Under the pieces are notes generated by a model. That model was not told where the DNA came from. It did no database searches and saw nothing but the letters and a program-made list of their open reading frames with translations. A stretch of 50,000 nucleotides of DNA from Anaeromyces robustus. Lineage: Eukaryota; Neocallimastigomycota; Neocallimastigomycetes; Neocallimastigales; Neocallimastigaceae. The position numbers and the translations under genes were made by a program. The stretch spans positions 77,501 to 127,500 of the forward strand of contig MCFG01000148.1 in NCBI GenBank assembly GCA_002104895.1. The letters run 5' to 3'. This document shows positions 24,358 through 38,170 of this stretch, piece by piece; position 1 is the stretch's first letter, and the number at the start of each line of letters is the position of its first letter.

Positions 24358-25940
24358 TTTTATTAAATTAATTTAAAAATAAATATTTATTAATTACATA
24401 ATTATTGGAAATTAAAAAAAAAAAAAGAAAACAATAATTTAAAGAAAAATGATAACAAAGAAAAAAAAAACAAAAACAAAAACAAAAAACAAAAAACAAA
24501 AAAATATAAACCATATTAATTATTTTCAACCTTTAAAAACATACCACAATTTAATAGAAAATTTAAATAAAATAACATATAAAATTGGTTCATAAATTAT
24601 AAGAACCTTTTTTATAATACTATTTTTTTTCTGTTAAATAATTTATTAACTTATAAGAACTAAAGAATAGTTTATAGAAAATTATACAATTTAATATTAG
24701 AAGAATTTAATATATATAGTTAAATAGTTGAACTATTTAAAATTCTTATATGTTAAAAAAAAACAAAAAAAAAAAAGAAAAAATTTTTTTATAAAAAAAA
24801 GGATTAAAAAGATTTTTTTTTTTAAAAAAATTAAATATTTATTATAAATGATAACATAAATAATATTAATTTAAATCAACATTGTATAAATTACATTTAT
24901 TTATCATCATAATTCATAACATTTAATTATATCAACATTTATAAGCTAAAAAAATAATAATAATAGTAGTAGTAATTTATTTAATTTAAATAATTTAAAA
25001 AAATTATTGTTTTAGGTTTATTATATATATTTTATATATATGAATATAAATATTAATGATTGTATATTTATATATATATATATATTTTATTTATATAGAG
25101 ACTAAATTAAGGTGACTTTTAAGCATTAAAAGGATCCTATAAACTGCTAAAATGAAAGGATGACTTAAAAACTATATATATATTAAAAAACTTATAAATA
25201 CAATCAATTATTTAAAATTATTATAAATTTATTATTTTTTTTTTAAATAGTTTATATAAATAACAATATAATTAATATAATTATTAATATTATTAATATA
25301 ATATTAACAAACTAAAATAAAAAAATTTTTAAAAAAAAAAAAAAAAAAAACGAAAAAACGAAAAAACAAAAAACGAAAAAAAATAATCAAAGAAAAAAAA
25401 AAAAAAAAGAAATATAGTTTATAATAAAAAAAATAATTTTTTTATTAATAATATATACAAAGATATATAATATTTACTATATTTTTTTATATATAAAAAA
25501 GTAATATTTTTAATAATAAATAATAATAAAATAATAAAATAAAAATAAAAATAATAAAAAAAAAATAATAATAAATCAATAATAAATATTAATAATTATA
25601 AATTTATTAATAAAATTATATATAAAATAATAAAAATAAAATAAAATAAAATAAAATAATTAAAAAAAAAAAGTATATATACATTATCATTATTTCATTT
25701 ATATATCTATATATTTATTTATTTTTATTTATTTTATTTTATTTTATATACTTTTATCATTTTCATTTTCATTTACATTTTTATTTTAATTTTATTTTAT
25801 TTTATTTTTGTTTTATTTTATTTTTATTTTCATTTTCATTTTAATTTTTAATTTTATTTTTATTTTAATTTTTTATTTTAATTTTATTTTATTTTATTTT
25901 ATTTTTATTTTATTTTATTTTAATTTTATTTTAATTTAAC
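24358..25940. other. AT-rich region with pentamer tracts, no gene seen
   Basis: Homopolymer runs and, at 25620-25950, (ATTTT)n / (AAAAT)n-like pentamer tracts leading into the LINE remnant. The sequence just after 24357 would hold the 3' untranslated region of the kinase gene. Confidence 0.5.
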
Positions 25941-26272
25941 TTTATTATCATTTTCATTTGAATTTCCTGAATATAGCAAAGATTTTAGGTGGATATAAAA
26001 TTGATGCTAGAATTGCTATAGCTGCTAAAATGATTAATAATTCTTGTCCTAATTGTTGTTCATGTTGTTTCCATTGTGACAGTTATCAGTGAATTGACCA
26101 TTGGTTTATTAATTGTTTCCTATTTAAAAATCTTTGTATTAATCATTTCTCTGATCAATTTTATTTTAATTCTTTATGTAGAATTAAGGGCTTGTATGAA
26201 TTTATTGTTTTTATGTATTACTATATTACTTTATACCCTCCAGTATTATTCATTATTATCTATAATGTTAAT
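25941..26272 (+). pseudogene. LINE reverse-transcriptase C-terminal fragment, internally deleted (copy A)
   Basis: Parallel to copy B but lacking a 20-nt segment between repeats of GTGGATA and a 504-nt segment between two GATC sites. It also has AGA changed to TGA (stop) in the DSYQ-R-I stretch. The remaining coding matches CPNCCSCCFHCDSYQ before the deletion point at 26153, then resumes in the 3' non-coding part (AGAATTAAGGGCTTGTATG). Non-functional. Confidence 0.85.
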
Positions 26273-26317
26273 GAATTATTTTAATTTTTATTTTATTTTA
26301 TTTTATTTTTATTTTAT

Positions 26318-27171
26318 TTTATTATCATTTTCATTTGAATTTCCTGAATATAGCAAAGGTTTTAGGTGGATACTTAGGGCAAGATGTGGATATAAAATCG
26401 ATGCTAGAGTTGCTAAAGCTGCAAAAATGATTAATAATTCTTGTCCTAATTGTTGTTCATGTTGTTTCCATTGTGACAGTTATCAGAGAATTGATCATTG
26501 GTTTATAAATTGTTTCTTATTTAAAAATCTTCGTATTGATCACTTCTCTGATCTAGATAGAAATTTTTTTTATTTTTTAGATAGTCTTTTTAATAGTTTA
26601 GTTAGGACCAGTAATAACCCTAGTGTAGATAATAGAATTAATAATATTGTTAAGGGTTATAAAAGTAGTAATAATATGAGGATTAATAGTATTAGTAATA
26701 TAGATATATTAGGTAATAAAAAAATAGTAAATAGGTATAGTATTTATATTTTTTTAATTGGTGGAAGGGATTATGGTTTTAGTGATAGAATTAACAATAG
26801 TCCATACAAAAAGGAATGGGAATGTTTGTTTAAGTGTTATACTGAATCTGGTATATATTCAAAATCTTCACTCTTGTTGCGATCTGCGGCTCTATTGAAT
26901 GATATCATGCCTGTTGTCTGTAAAAGACAACATATATATATTGTTCAATATATTCAAAATCAACCTCTCCAGGAACGTCAATGCTGATAACTCAGTAGGA
27001 CAGTCTAGTAAGGTAAATCCGATCCTATTAAACGACCCAAGTGGGATAGGATAGATCAATTTTAATTTTAATTCTTTATGTAGAATTAAGGGCTTGTATG
27101 GATTTATTGTTTTTATGTATTACTATATTACTTTATACCCTCCAGTATTATTCATTATTATCTATAATGTT
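26318..27171 (+). mobile_element. Truncated non-LTR (LINE-type) element, RT C-terminal end (copy B)
   Basis: The frame is open from about 26318 to the stop at 26987 and reads FPEYSKGFRWILRARCGYKI, DARVAKAAKMINNSCPNCCS, CCFHCDSYQRIDHWFINC, then about 150 further residues ending NQPLQERQC. The Cys/His cluster CPNC-x2-C-x2-C-x-C-x7-DHWF-x2-C, preceded by a basic RARCGYKIDARV helix, is the hallmark of the C terminus of LINE reverse-transcriptase proteins. An LLNDIMPVVCKRQH-like tail follows. The catalytic RT core is absent upstream, so the copy is 5'-truncated, as is usual for LINEs. After the stop lie about 180 bp of 3' sequence with a hairpin (27022-27052). The hydrophobic run 26076-26290, in frame ahead of it, is copy A and spacer read through, not part of the protein. 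Confidence 0.75.
27022..27052 (+). repeat. 3'-end stem-loop of the LINE remnant
   Basis: ATCCTAT (27022-27028) pairs with ATAGGAT (27046-27052). The loop contains a second stem, CCC/GGG around AAGT. Its position, shortly after the ORF stop, fits a 3' structure recognised by the element's own reverse transcriptase; this is inferred from other LINEs. Confidence 0.55.
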
Positions 27172-27349
27172 TACCTGGGTTTTCTTATTAGTAGCTTTTT
27201 TTTTTTTTTTATGTGTTTTTTTTTTTTATGATTCATGTATATTAATATTTAAACTCAATAAAGATGATATACAAATTGTGTGGTTTAAAAAAAATATTTT
27301 ATTTATTTTATTTTATATTTTTTTGTTATTTTTATTTTTGTTATAAATA

Positions 27350-28522
27350 AATATATGTTTAATAACGTTGGTCCTTGAAGGGTTATAGAATCAAGTGAGT
27401 TGAATATTGAACTAATAAAACATAATAATAATTTCTCTAATTAACTAAGTCTTCTAAGTCTTTAATAACAATAGTAATAAATTCATGAGTAATTTAAAAT
27501 ATTAATAATACTAAAATTTTTTAGATAATAGATTTAATAATTTAATATGTAATTCTTTAAGTGGGAGGAAGTAAATATTTTAATCTAATATTATATAGAA
27601 TTATTATTATTATTATTATTATTATTATTTTTTTTAGTAAAAAAAAAAGTTAATTATTATTACATAAGAAAGTAAAGTAGAACAAATTCGTGTAAAATAA
27701 AATCTAATTTCTTTTGATTTGTACTGCTTTTTTGATTATTAATCAAATTTGGTCATTATTCAATAGATTTCCCTAATCTTAACCGAAAAAGAAAAGGAAA
27801 AAAAAAATTAATGCTAATAATACAGTAGGACAAGACAATAAGTCAGATGCTTCTAATCATATTAATTAATTTTCCTATATATTATAATAAATTTAATAGA
27901 GGAATAATATATACTATTCTTTATTATGAAGCAATTTACATAATACTATATTTCTTTTATATGCCAAAATAATGTAGTATGTGAGAACAAAATAAAAGAC
28001 TATATTAATAAATTCCATAGAAGCAAAATAATGTAGTTAATAATTTTAATAATACTTTTTTAAAAATAATATATCTAATTTTAAAACCAACATAATATTC
28101 ATATATTGTTTACAGATTTTTATTAATTATTAATATAATTTTTTTTACAGAGTTTATTATGAATTTTTAATATTTTTATGAATATTGTTATAACTTAATA
28201 TTCAAAAATTAATATTAAAGAATAAATATTATATATTTTTAATGTACATTTTTTTGGTATATTGTATAAAATCATTACTAATATTTATAATATAATATTA
28301 TCATATTATATATATTTGACATTTTTCATTTTATAATATTAATAATAATTATATAAATTTTATTATTATTATTATTATTGGTATATTTTATCTACTATAT
28401 ATGAATAGAAGATATTATTATTAAAAATAGAAAAAATAGTAAAAATTGTCTAATAAAATATTAATACTTAATGTGTAATAATTCTATAAATAAAAAAACT
28501 TTTCTATAATATTTAATAATAT

Positions 28523-28566
<44 letters not shown>

Positions 28567-28700
28567 AAAAGTTATATTATTTTGTATGACATTATTTTAG
28601 AAGAGCACTCAAGTTCTTCAAAACAGTTATCTGTAGGACCTAATAATATAGGAGGAAACATTAAAATCTTTTCTTATTCAAAGAATTTATTTTTGTTTTG
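27350..28700. other. AT-rich intergenic region with a further LINE-tail remnant
   Basis: At about 27810-27860 the sequence AATGCTAATAATACAGTAGG resembles the element's 3' end at 26981 (AATGCTGATAACTCAGTAGG), suggesting a third tiny fragment. The rest is A/T, including an ATT microsatellite at 27600-27628 and a 41-nt T run at 28525-28565. Confidence 0.5.
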
Positions 28701-28701
28701 T

Positions 28702-29061
28702 TTAAACTAAACTATTATGTTGATGTCTCAATTGATATTGGGAATGTCCCATACTATTATTACTATGATTCATACTATTATTACTACGTCCCACACTATT
28801 ATTACTATGATGCATACTATTATTACTTCCATTACTACCATAATTACCAACATTTTTAATAGGAAGTGCTGATTTTCTTCTTCTACTAAGGCAAAACGAA
28901 ATCGTAGCACAAGTCATTAAAGCAAATATACAAATCATTATTCCTGTAATAATTATAATTGCTGTTATATCTTCCTTTTTATCATCCGAAGATTCTTCTT
29001 CCGCATTGACTACAGAATTAATAATTAATAATAATAATAATGAGGATAATAAAGATTTCAT
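28702..29061 (-). CDS. Small single-pass membrane protein with SNNS repeats
   Basis: A single exon encodes 119 residues. A signal peptide (1-20, MKSLLSSLLLLLIINSVVNA) precedes a short acidic stretch (EEESSDDKKED). A transmembrane helix (about 32-57, ITAIIIITGIMICIFALMTC) is closed by a basic stop-transfer run RRRK. The cytoplasmic tail carries repeated SNNSM/V blocks spaced by HH, GR, NH and GH, ending QYQLRHQHNSLV. Predicted topology is type I (outside acidic, inside tail). I do not recognise the family. The coherent signal-TM-tail architecture and lower AT content than the flanks support a real gene. A long T run lies directly upstream of the ATG. The layout is similar to the smaller gene at 31740. 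Confidence 0.75.
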   Translation of the reverse strand: MKSLLSSLLLLLIINSVVNAEEESSDDKKEDITAIIIITGIMICIFALMTCATISFCLSRRRKSALPIKNVGNYGSNGSNNSMHHSNNSVGRSNNSMNHSNNSMGHSQYQLRHQHNSLV

Positions 29062-30159
29062 TTTTGCTTTTTTTTTTTTTTTTTTTATTTTATTTTATTT
29101 TATATTTTTTATTGAATTAATATTAATAGATAAACATAACTTAATGTCTGGCCAATATATAATACTAATATTATACCACAAAAGCAACTCTGTTACTATA
29201 GAATCTGAAAATGCTTTTCAAGATAATATTATTAATAATAGAAATAATATATCTTATTTCTTACTTTTTTTTTTTTTTTTAAATAATATTATGTTGTAAA
29301 TATTTTGATTTTTTATATTTATTATTATGATATTCTTTTTTCTTTTTTTTTATATCTTCTTTCAATTTTTTTTTATTTATTAATTATTTTCTCTTTTAAA
29401 TATTTTTAGTATTATGCAATTTATATATTCAATACAATTTATTATGTATATATAATAGTTATAATCGTTTTAAAAAATAAAATGTTTTTTTTTTTAAAAT
29501 GAAGTATTATGATGATAATTGTATATATTGACTAAATATCTACGAAAAGGTATATCTTTTTGTACCAAAAAAAAAAAAAAAAAAATTACTTAAAAAAAAA
29601 AAAAAAAAAAGAACAAAAAATTCATATTTAAATTGTCATTATTATTATTATTATTATTATTACTATTATATTATTATTTTTATCTTTATTATTATTAGTA
29701 TTATTTTAGTTTCTTACATATTTAAATATTTTTAATTATATATTTATTTAATTATAATTTTTTGAATTATAAAAAATTTTAATATTTATAATTAATTATA
29801 TTTTTAAATATCTTACAATGATATATATTTAAAAAAAAAAAAAATCTTATATAAGAAATTATTATAATTATTATAATTATATAACAAAATATGTTATACT
29901 ATTATTAAGTTTGATATAAATATTTTAATCAATATTTTTTTAACTTTGATATAAATATTTTTGTAAATATTTTATTATGACATAAAATATTAATAAAAAT
30001 ATAAAAATATATATATATTTATATAAAAGGAAAATTTTTTAGTTTTGAAAAAAAGTAGTACAATTCAAATTTATAATTTTAAATACTAATAATTCAAAAA
30101 CATTTTGAAATTCAAGATGTTTTTTGAATTTTGTGAAACGATTATTATTATTAAACTAA

Positions 30160-30288
<129 letters not shown>

Positions 30289-31176
30289 GTTAACAATGTT
30301 CATCTCTAGATAAACATTTTTTTTTTTAACTAGATAACATTTTTAATTTATAATTAATATTTAAATTAATAAATATATATTGTATTTCTATCATTTCTTT
30401 CATTTCATATGTTGAGATTAGAAAAAATAAACTATTTAATAAAATTTATTAGTCAATCTTCCAAAGTAACACTATTGATTACCAAGTTCCAAGAAAACAA
30501 TTTTTTAAATGTTTGACAATATGCTGAATTAGAAAATTGTTGCTTAAAACTCTTGATATGAAAAAGAAAAATCTTTTATTATTATTAATATTATTATTAA
30601 TATATATTATAAATTTTAAATAATAAAATATTTTATTTTATTTTAGTATATTAATTTTAATTATTATTAATTATTTATAATATAATATAATATAATATAA
30701 TATAATTATATATATATATATATATTTCTCTTAGGTTTTAAAACTTTATTTATACACGTATTTAGACTAAATATATCTATTATATTGGATTAATTTTTTA
30801 TATTATAAAATAAATATATATATATATTTTTTTCATTTATAAATAATACTAATAATGATAGATAGTTCTAATGAAATGTGGATAAATCAGTATATTTTTA
30901 TTATTATTTCTATTTTGTAGTTTTATTGTCTTATCTAATATAATATCAATTATAAGTATAAGAAGAAAGAGAAGAAAAAACAGTACAAACAAAATAGATT
31001 ATAGTTAATAATAAAAATAAAAAATAATTTTTAGAAGGTTTATAGTAAATATTATTTATTAAAACTGTTTTAATATTATTATTATTTTCTAGAATTAATT
31101 ATTAATTATGAATTAAGAATAAGTAAATAATAAAATAAAAAAAGAAATTAACACTTTAAAAAACTAAAGTAGACAC

Positions 31177-31178
<2 letters not shown>

Positions 31179-31241
<63 letters not shown>
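31179..31241. repeat. (AAT)n microsatellite
   Basis: About 60 bp of perfect AAT/ATA trinucleotide repeat outside any recognised gene. Confidence 0.9.
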
Positions 31242-31739
31242 TAATAAGATAGAATAACTACACTTATAAATAATATATATAATATAAATATATTTATAAA
31301 ATATTTATAATTTTTTTTTAAAAAAATAAACAATTCAGCAAAATTAAATTGCTTATTTTGATATTATTATGTATATATTTACTATTGTAGTATAAATGTT
31401 ATATTTATTTATTTATTTATTTTAATTATAAAAATATATAATAAATATTATTATATTTTTATTAATATTATTATATATAATTTGTTTATCATTATTATTA
31501 ATACTGATTTATACATATATATGAATTTATAACAATGTTAAATATAACAAAAAATAAATTGTTATATCAACAAAAAATATTATTTTTTTGTTAAAAATAT
31601 TTATGAATTTTAAAAACAATTTTTATTATTCTTAAATGATTATTATATAAATAAATTTATTTTATTTTTTTATTTGAAAAAAAAAACTGTTAAATTTATT
31701 TATATGATAATTGATTTTTTTAGTTATTTAAATAATAAT

Positions 31740-31958
31740 TTATTTATGATGTGCTACTGGTGGTACATAAATTGGACTAGGAACTGCAGTGCCATGAGTA
31801 CCTGCTGGATTATTATGTTGAGGAGCTACAATAACAACAGGAGCATTTTCATAAGATTGTTTCTTTTTATTGTTTCTTCTTACATATATTGCTGTATAAA
31901 CTATCAAAGCAAGGATAATAACACCAACTATACAGTATAATACAATAGAATTTATCAT
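31740..31958 (-). CDS. Small single-pass membrane protein, 72 residues
   Basis: A single exon. A hydrophobic helix at about 4-26 (SIVLYCIVGVIILALIVYTA) is followed by the basic run RRNNKKKQ and a soluble tail rich in Pro, Val and His (APVVIVAPQHNN, PSPIYVPPVAHHK). There is no separate signal peptide, so a signal-anchor topology with the tail inside is likely. The tail's amino-acid use is not explained by AT composition, which supports a real gene. No family recognised. Architecture parallels the protein encoded at 28702-29061 (short outside, one helix, Arg/Lys stop-transfer, flexible tail), although no sequence homology is visible. Confidence 0.65.
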   Translation of the reverse strand: MINSIVLYCIVGVIILALIVYTAIYVRRNNKKKQSYENAPVVIVAPQHNNPAGTHGTAVPSPIYVPPVAHHK

Positions 31959-32275
31959 TTTTATTAATTTTTTATTATATTGATTTACTTTATTTTTTTC
32001 TCAATAATTACAATTATTATACTTCTTATAATTTTGTTTACTTTTTGTCTAATTTTTTTATTATTTTTTATTTATTTATTTATTTTTTTTTTACTTTTAT
32101 TTTTCTCAATTTCTATATTTTATTTTCCGTTTTTTTTTTATTTATCAAAAAAAAAAAGAGTCTTTTTGTCTTTTCCCTTTTTTTTTATATCTTCATTTAT
32201 TTACCTTTTTTGTAATTTTTGTGTTCCTTTTTTTATTAATAAATATTTAAATAAATAAATAAATTAATTAATTAA

Positions 32276-32342
<67 letters not shown>

Positions 32343-34074
32343 GTAAATAAATAAATAAATAAATAAATAAATATATTTATTAATAAATTAATAAATAAAT
32401 AAAGCATAAAACATTAAATTATTTAATATTATGAATAAATCAGATGCAATGCCATTTTCATCATAAATTTAAGATAATATTCATCATTATTTTATATTAT
32501 TTATGTTATGATTATATATTTATTTTACTTAATATAATGAAATACATAAATAAATATTAAATATAAAAATATAATAATATAAAAATAATAAAATATCATG
32601 AAAGATTAAGAAAGTTTAAATAGTTTCTATAATAAAAAAAATTTTTTTTATATTTTATATTAAAACTTTTATAATAAAGTTATATAAGTTGTACAATCAG
32701 TTTTAATTATAATTGTGATTCAGTAAATGGTTATATGATAGTAATATTAATAAAATAAAATATAGTATATATGCATTGAATATTTAAATATAAATAATAA
32801 ATAATAAATAATAAATAATAAATAAGATTAAATAAATAAGATTAAGAATTAACATTTAATAATAATAATATTAATAATAATAAAAATATTTTGTTATGAG
32901 TTACGCTTTCATTAATTCTTTTTTTAGAAATCAAATTTAATCCACATTTTTTATAAAATTATTCTAATTAATTGTGACATGACGTGAGTGACGTGACAGA
33001 AAAATAATCATTCTTTTTATTATTTATTATTTTATTATTTTATTTATTTATTTATTTATTTATTAAACATGCCATGAATAAATGAATAAATAAATATTTA
33101 AATAAATAAACAATTTTATCACAATCAAAAAATTTTAATTTTATTTAATAATCATTTTTTTAAAATATCTTTTTTTTTATATTAAAAATAAAAAAATTAA
33201 ATTAATTAAAGAATTCTTTTTTTTTTTTTTCTTTTTAAAAAAGAAACAAAAAAATAGTAAAATAAAAATCTAAAAGTAATATTAATATAATAAAAATGAA
33301 CTTCACTTTCATAATAAATATTATTAAAAATAATGTTATATTATTATAATTAATAAATTTTACTCTTTTTTTTTTTTTTTAATTTTATAATAATATTAAT
33401 TATATAAAATTGAAGAATATGTATGTATATATATAAAAGGAAAAAAGAAATTTGCAGAAAAGATACTTTTATCATTTCTATTTTATCCATTAAATGTAGT
33501 TTATATTTTATAGAAAATTAATTAAAAAACTAAAAGGAACAAATAACCATAAATTTCTGTTTTTTTTTTTTTTTTTTTTGTTTAATTATTTTTTATTGTC
33601 TATTTATTTATTATTTATTTTATTTAAATGTTATTTATTCATTCATTTATTAATTGAAATTTTAACTTTTTTAATATATCAATAATTAATACTTTAATTA
33701 TTTATTACAATATATTTAATTATATAATTAATATATATAGTTTTATTTAATTATAATATTAAGTAAAAAAGAATAATTTAATTAGATTATATTGCTATAT
33801 ATATTAAAGTTTATATATATAAATTGGGCATCATTAAAAATTTTTATCTTTTCCAATTAATTTGATTACTTTACCATGTATATTCCATTATATATAAATT
33901 ATATATAAGTATTATAATATATTATATTATATAATATATATTATAATATTAATTACAATATATATAATATTATTGAAAAAATATTATTAAATTTTTCATA
34001 ATAATAATATTAATAAAATTAATAATATTAATAATAATAATAATAATTTATAATAATAATATATTATTAATATA

Positions 34075-34105
<31 letters not shown>

Positions 34106-34587
34106 TGAAATAAAAAGTTTTTATTAATTAAAAAAAGTATTTTTTTTATATGTAATTAATCATATATAATTAATTTTTTCTTAATACAAATTTTTTTTTC
34201 TTTTTTCCTTTTTTTTATTTTTTACATTAGATATTTTTTACTTATTCTCAGAAATAATAAAAAGAACTTTTAAAATTAATTAATAATAATAATATAATAA
34301 TATATATTTTATATTTATTTATATATATATTTTTAATTATTCCTTGAGAGATTTGTGGTGTTATCTTTAATTAAATCTTAATAATTATATATACATTTTT
34401 TATTTTTTTTTTTATTTCTTTTACTATAATAATTTTTTTTCCTTACAATTTACTTTTTTACAATTTATCATTTTTGGTTAATGTTATTATTTCTCAAATA
34501 ATAGTTATGAAATATTTTATTTTATAAAATTGATTTTTTTTTTTTTATTTTTATTTTTAAATATATTAACATTAATGCTACGAAATC
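31959..34587. other. AT-rich intergenic region upstream of the BRWD/PHIP gene
   Basis: Includes a pyrimidine-rich tract (32040-32230), an imperfect TAAA array (about 32245-32402) and many A/T runs. No coding signal is seen; the right end would include the promoter of the next gene. Confidence 0.5.
32245..32402. repeat. (AAAT)n array with variants
   Basis: Core AAAT array from about 32277 to 32371, with AAGT and TTAATTAA variants at its ends. Confidence 0.85.
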
Positions 34588-36104
34588 ATGATTGATCTTT
34601 CAGGTTAATATACATATTATTTTATGTTATATATTATACATAAAATTATTGAATTTCAGTATATATGTATTTATATTATTATAAAACAAATAAAAATATA
34701 AAATAATATTAAATAAAATAATAAAAAAAGTATCAAAAATACAAAAAATTTTTTGTACAAATATTCTCATGTTAAATATTCTTACCTATTAAATAATATG
34801 AATATTAGATCATATAATAAAAAAAAGAGAATAATATATTAAATATGTCTATTAACTACTTTTTTTTATATTATAATGTAAATTTATATATATTTAAATA
34901 ATATCTATATATATATCTTTTACATATATTATAGAATTATATTTTATATTGTATCAATTCTTGAAAGGGAGTCCGTTACAACAAACGGCTAATCAATTAA
35001 AAGAAGAATTAGAAAATTATCAAAAACATTGTATTGATAATCAAGGAAAAAATCATTTAATTGAACCTCGTTATGACTGGAAAGGAAATGCACATCCTAA
35101 AAGTCTAGACGAAATTGTAATATATTTATTTTATAAAAATTTCAATATATTATATATATATATATTCTTTTTTTATGAAAAATTAATATATATATAATCT
35201 TTTCTGTCTATATATATATATTTAATATATATTTATATTTTATTTTATTCTATTTTATATCATTATTATGTGTTATATTATTTATATATTCATTATATAT
35301 ATATTTTTGTCAAATTAAGGAAAAGGAATATCCAACTATTCCACGAAAATATTTATTGGATTTATTAAATAAATTTATGAAATATGTTAATGATACCAAT
35401 ACTCCTATTGCACCACATATAAGTACACTTTTACCTTTTAATAAATCTGTAGCACCTTTACGAGACCATATAGTACGAGAATACCCAAAAGATTTAACCT
35501 CAAAATCAGTAAATGAATGGTTAAAACAAAAACATAATCCATTAAGTTTATCTTATTATCAATATAAAATACGACCATCTAATAATGGTATTTATATATA
35601 AAAAATGATAAATGAAAAAAAAAATTTTATTATAGACATTTTAAATTTTTGATATTAGATATACATATATTAAATTATTTGTTCAATTTTATATGTGTGT
35701 ATATTAATATATATGTATATCATATATTTTTAATTAATAATAATAGTATTATCATTACATTCAAGAGAATTAAGTGGCATGCAATTTAGTAAACAACATC
35801 CTTTAAGATTTACATATAAAAATTATGAAAAAGTAAATAAGTTAATGAATTAACAATATATTTATTTAAATATTTAACAATATTAAACAAATTTTAATAT
35901 TCATAAAATTATTATTTTTATTTTTAATATATATATATATTTACTATTATTAATAATATTCAATAGCTTGTTGAAGTTAGAGGTCATAATTCAGAAACTT
36001 TTTGTTTATTAATTGATAAAATAGGAAGAAGATTTATAACGGTATTTATATTAAAATTTAATAGTATATTTATTTAAATTGTAATTCTTTTATAGAATAA
36101 TAAT

Positions 36105-36142
<38 letters not shown>

Positions 36143-37075
36143 AAATATTAAATATTAAATAAAATAACAATAATAAATATAAATATAACAGAATTATTTA
36201 TATATTTTACTTTTTGTTTATTTAATTTTTTTTTTTTTAAAAAAAAGGGAGGTGATGATGGTATTGTAAAAATTTGGTGTATGAAAACAGGATGGCTTAT
36301 CTATGCTTTACGTGGACATACAGTAAATAAATAAATAGAATAAATTAAACATAAATTCAAATATATAATATTTATTTATTATTATTATTATTATTTTAAA
36401 TTAAATAATTATATTTATTATAATATTTAATTATTATTAATTCAAAATTTATAAATAATCATTCTTTTTTTTTATTATAATTTTTAACTTTTATTAATCC
36501 AAAATTTTTAAGGGTGTTATTTTTGATATGGCTATAAATGATGATAATACTTTATTAGCTACATCTTCAAATGATGAAACAATAAGAATTTGGAATTTAA
36601 GAACTTCAGCATTAGTTTCCGTTTTAAAACTTTCTTTACCTCCAAGAGTATATATATTTATATATCTTTAAATATTATATTTAAATTAAAATAATCTTGT
36701 TTAGTAGTATTAAATAGTATATTAATACATATATATTTATAAAATAAATTTTTCTTTCTTTTTTTTTTTTTTTATTTAATATTTATTTAAATAGAAAAAA
36801 GATGTAACATATCTTGAATTCTCACCTTCACCATCACCAAATATGAATTGTCTTTTAGCTGTAGCAGATGATGGTAATGCAAGAATTTGGAGATGGAATC
36901 CAATTTCAAAAAAATATAATTCAGAGGTAAAATTATAAATTATATAAATATATAATATAATATAATATAATATTATATTTATAAGTTTTGATACATTTTT
37001 TTCTAACATACATAATATATTAATTTTTTTTATATATTTAAACTTTTTATTTTTATTCTATTATATTATTTATAC

Positions 37076-37118
<43 letters not shown>

Positions 37119-38112
37119 TTGTTATTAATCATTATATATAAAAAGCCACAAGTATTTGATTGTAAAACAATTAAAACAACTGAAACTCAATGTGCTGATT
37201 TTAATACGACTGGAACAAAATTTGCTGTTGGTGGTACTGATGGTTATATTAGAGTATTTTCATTTTTACCTTCATCTTATGAAGAAGTATTTTCTCCAAA
37301 AGCAAAAAAATTAGATCCACAAGAAATTGCTAGATTAGAAGGTCATCAAAGTCATATTATTGATGTTCGTTTTTGTCATAAAGGAAATAGAATAGCTTCA
37401 GGAAGTAAAGATGGAAATTGTATCATTTGGACTTTTAATACTAAAACAAAAATATGGGATAAAATGGAATGTATGTTTAATATAATTATTTTTTATTAAA
37501 AATTTTTTTATTATTATAAATAATTTTTTTATTAATTTTTTTATATTATATTATGAAAAAAAAATAAATTATAATTATAATTTTTATTTATTCAATTAAT
37601 ATATATTTTATATTATTATATAATATATTATTTAAATATATTTATTGTTTATACATTTTTCATTAATATATATATATAATTCTTTTATTAAATATTTTAT
37701 TTTTTTTTTTTTTTAATTAAATTAAAAAGTGATATATACACCAGATCCAAATGAAAATTCAAGATCTGGAAATCGAAGAAATCATCAAAGACAAGCTATT
37801 ACACCCACAACAGCAAATGCACCTCCTACGACTTTAAACTCAAATACAACGACAACGACACCTACTACTGCTAATACTTCAACAAATAATAACAATAATA
37901 ACAATAATAATAATAATTTTGTTTCACCTTCATCAAATGTTTCATATATACCCGGATCAAATATACATACATTTACTAATAATGGAACAAATAATAATTT
38001 AAATAATTTACCATCATCATCATCTTCATTATTTTCACCTAATAGTAATAATAGAACTGGATCTACGGGCTATTCTTTAAGAAGTCCAAGAAATCTTAAT
38101 ATAACTAATTCA

Positions 38113-38170
<58 letters not shown>

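Noticed and set aside
26076-26300. Hydrophobic N-terminal part of the open frame at 26076-26987
   Set aside because: It is read-through of LINE copy A 3' sequence and the AT spacer, out of the element's true frame; only the part from about 26318 on is element coding.
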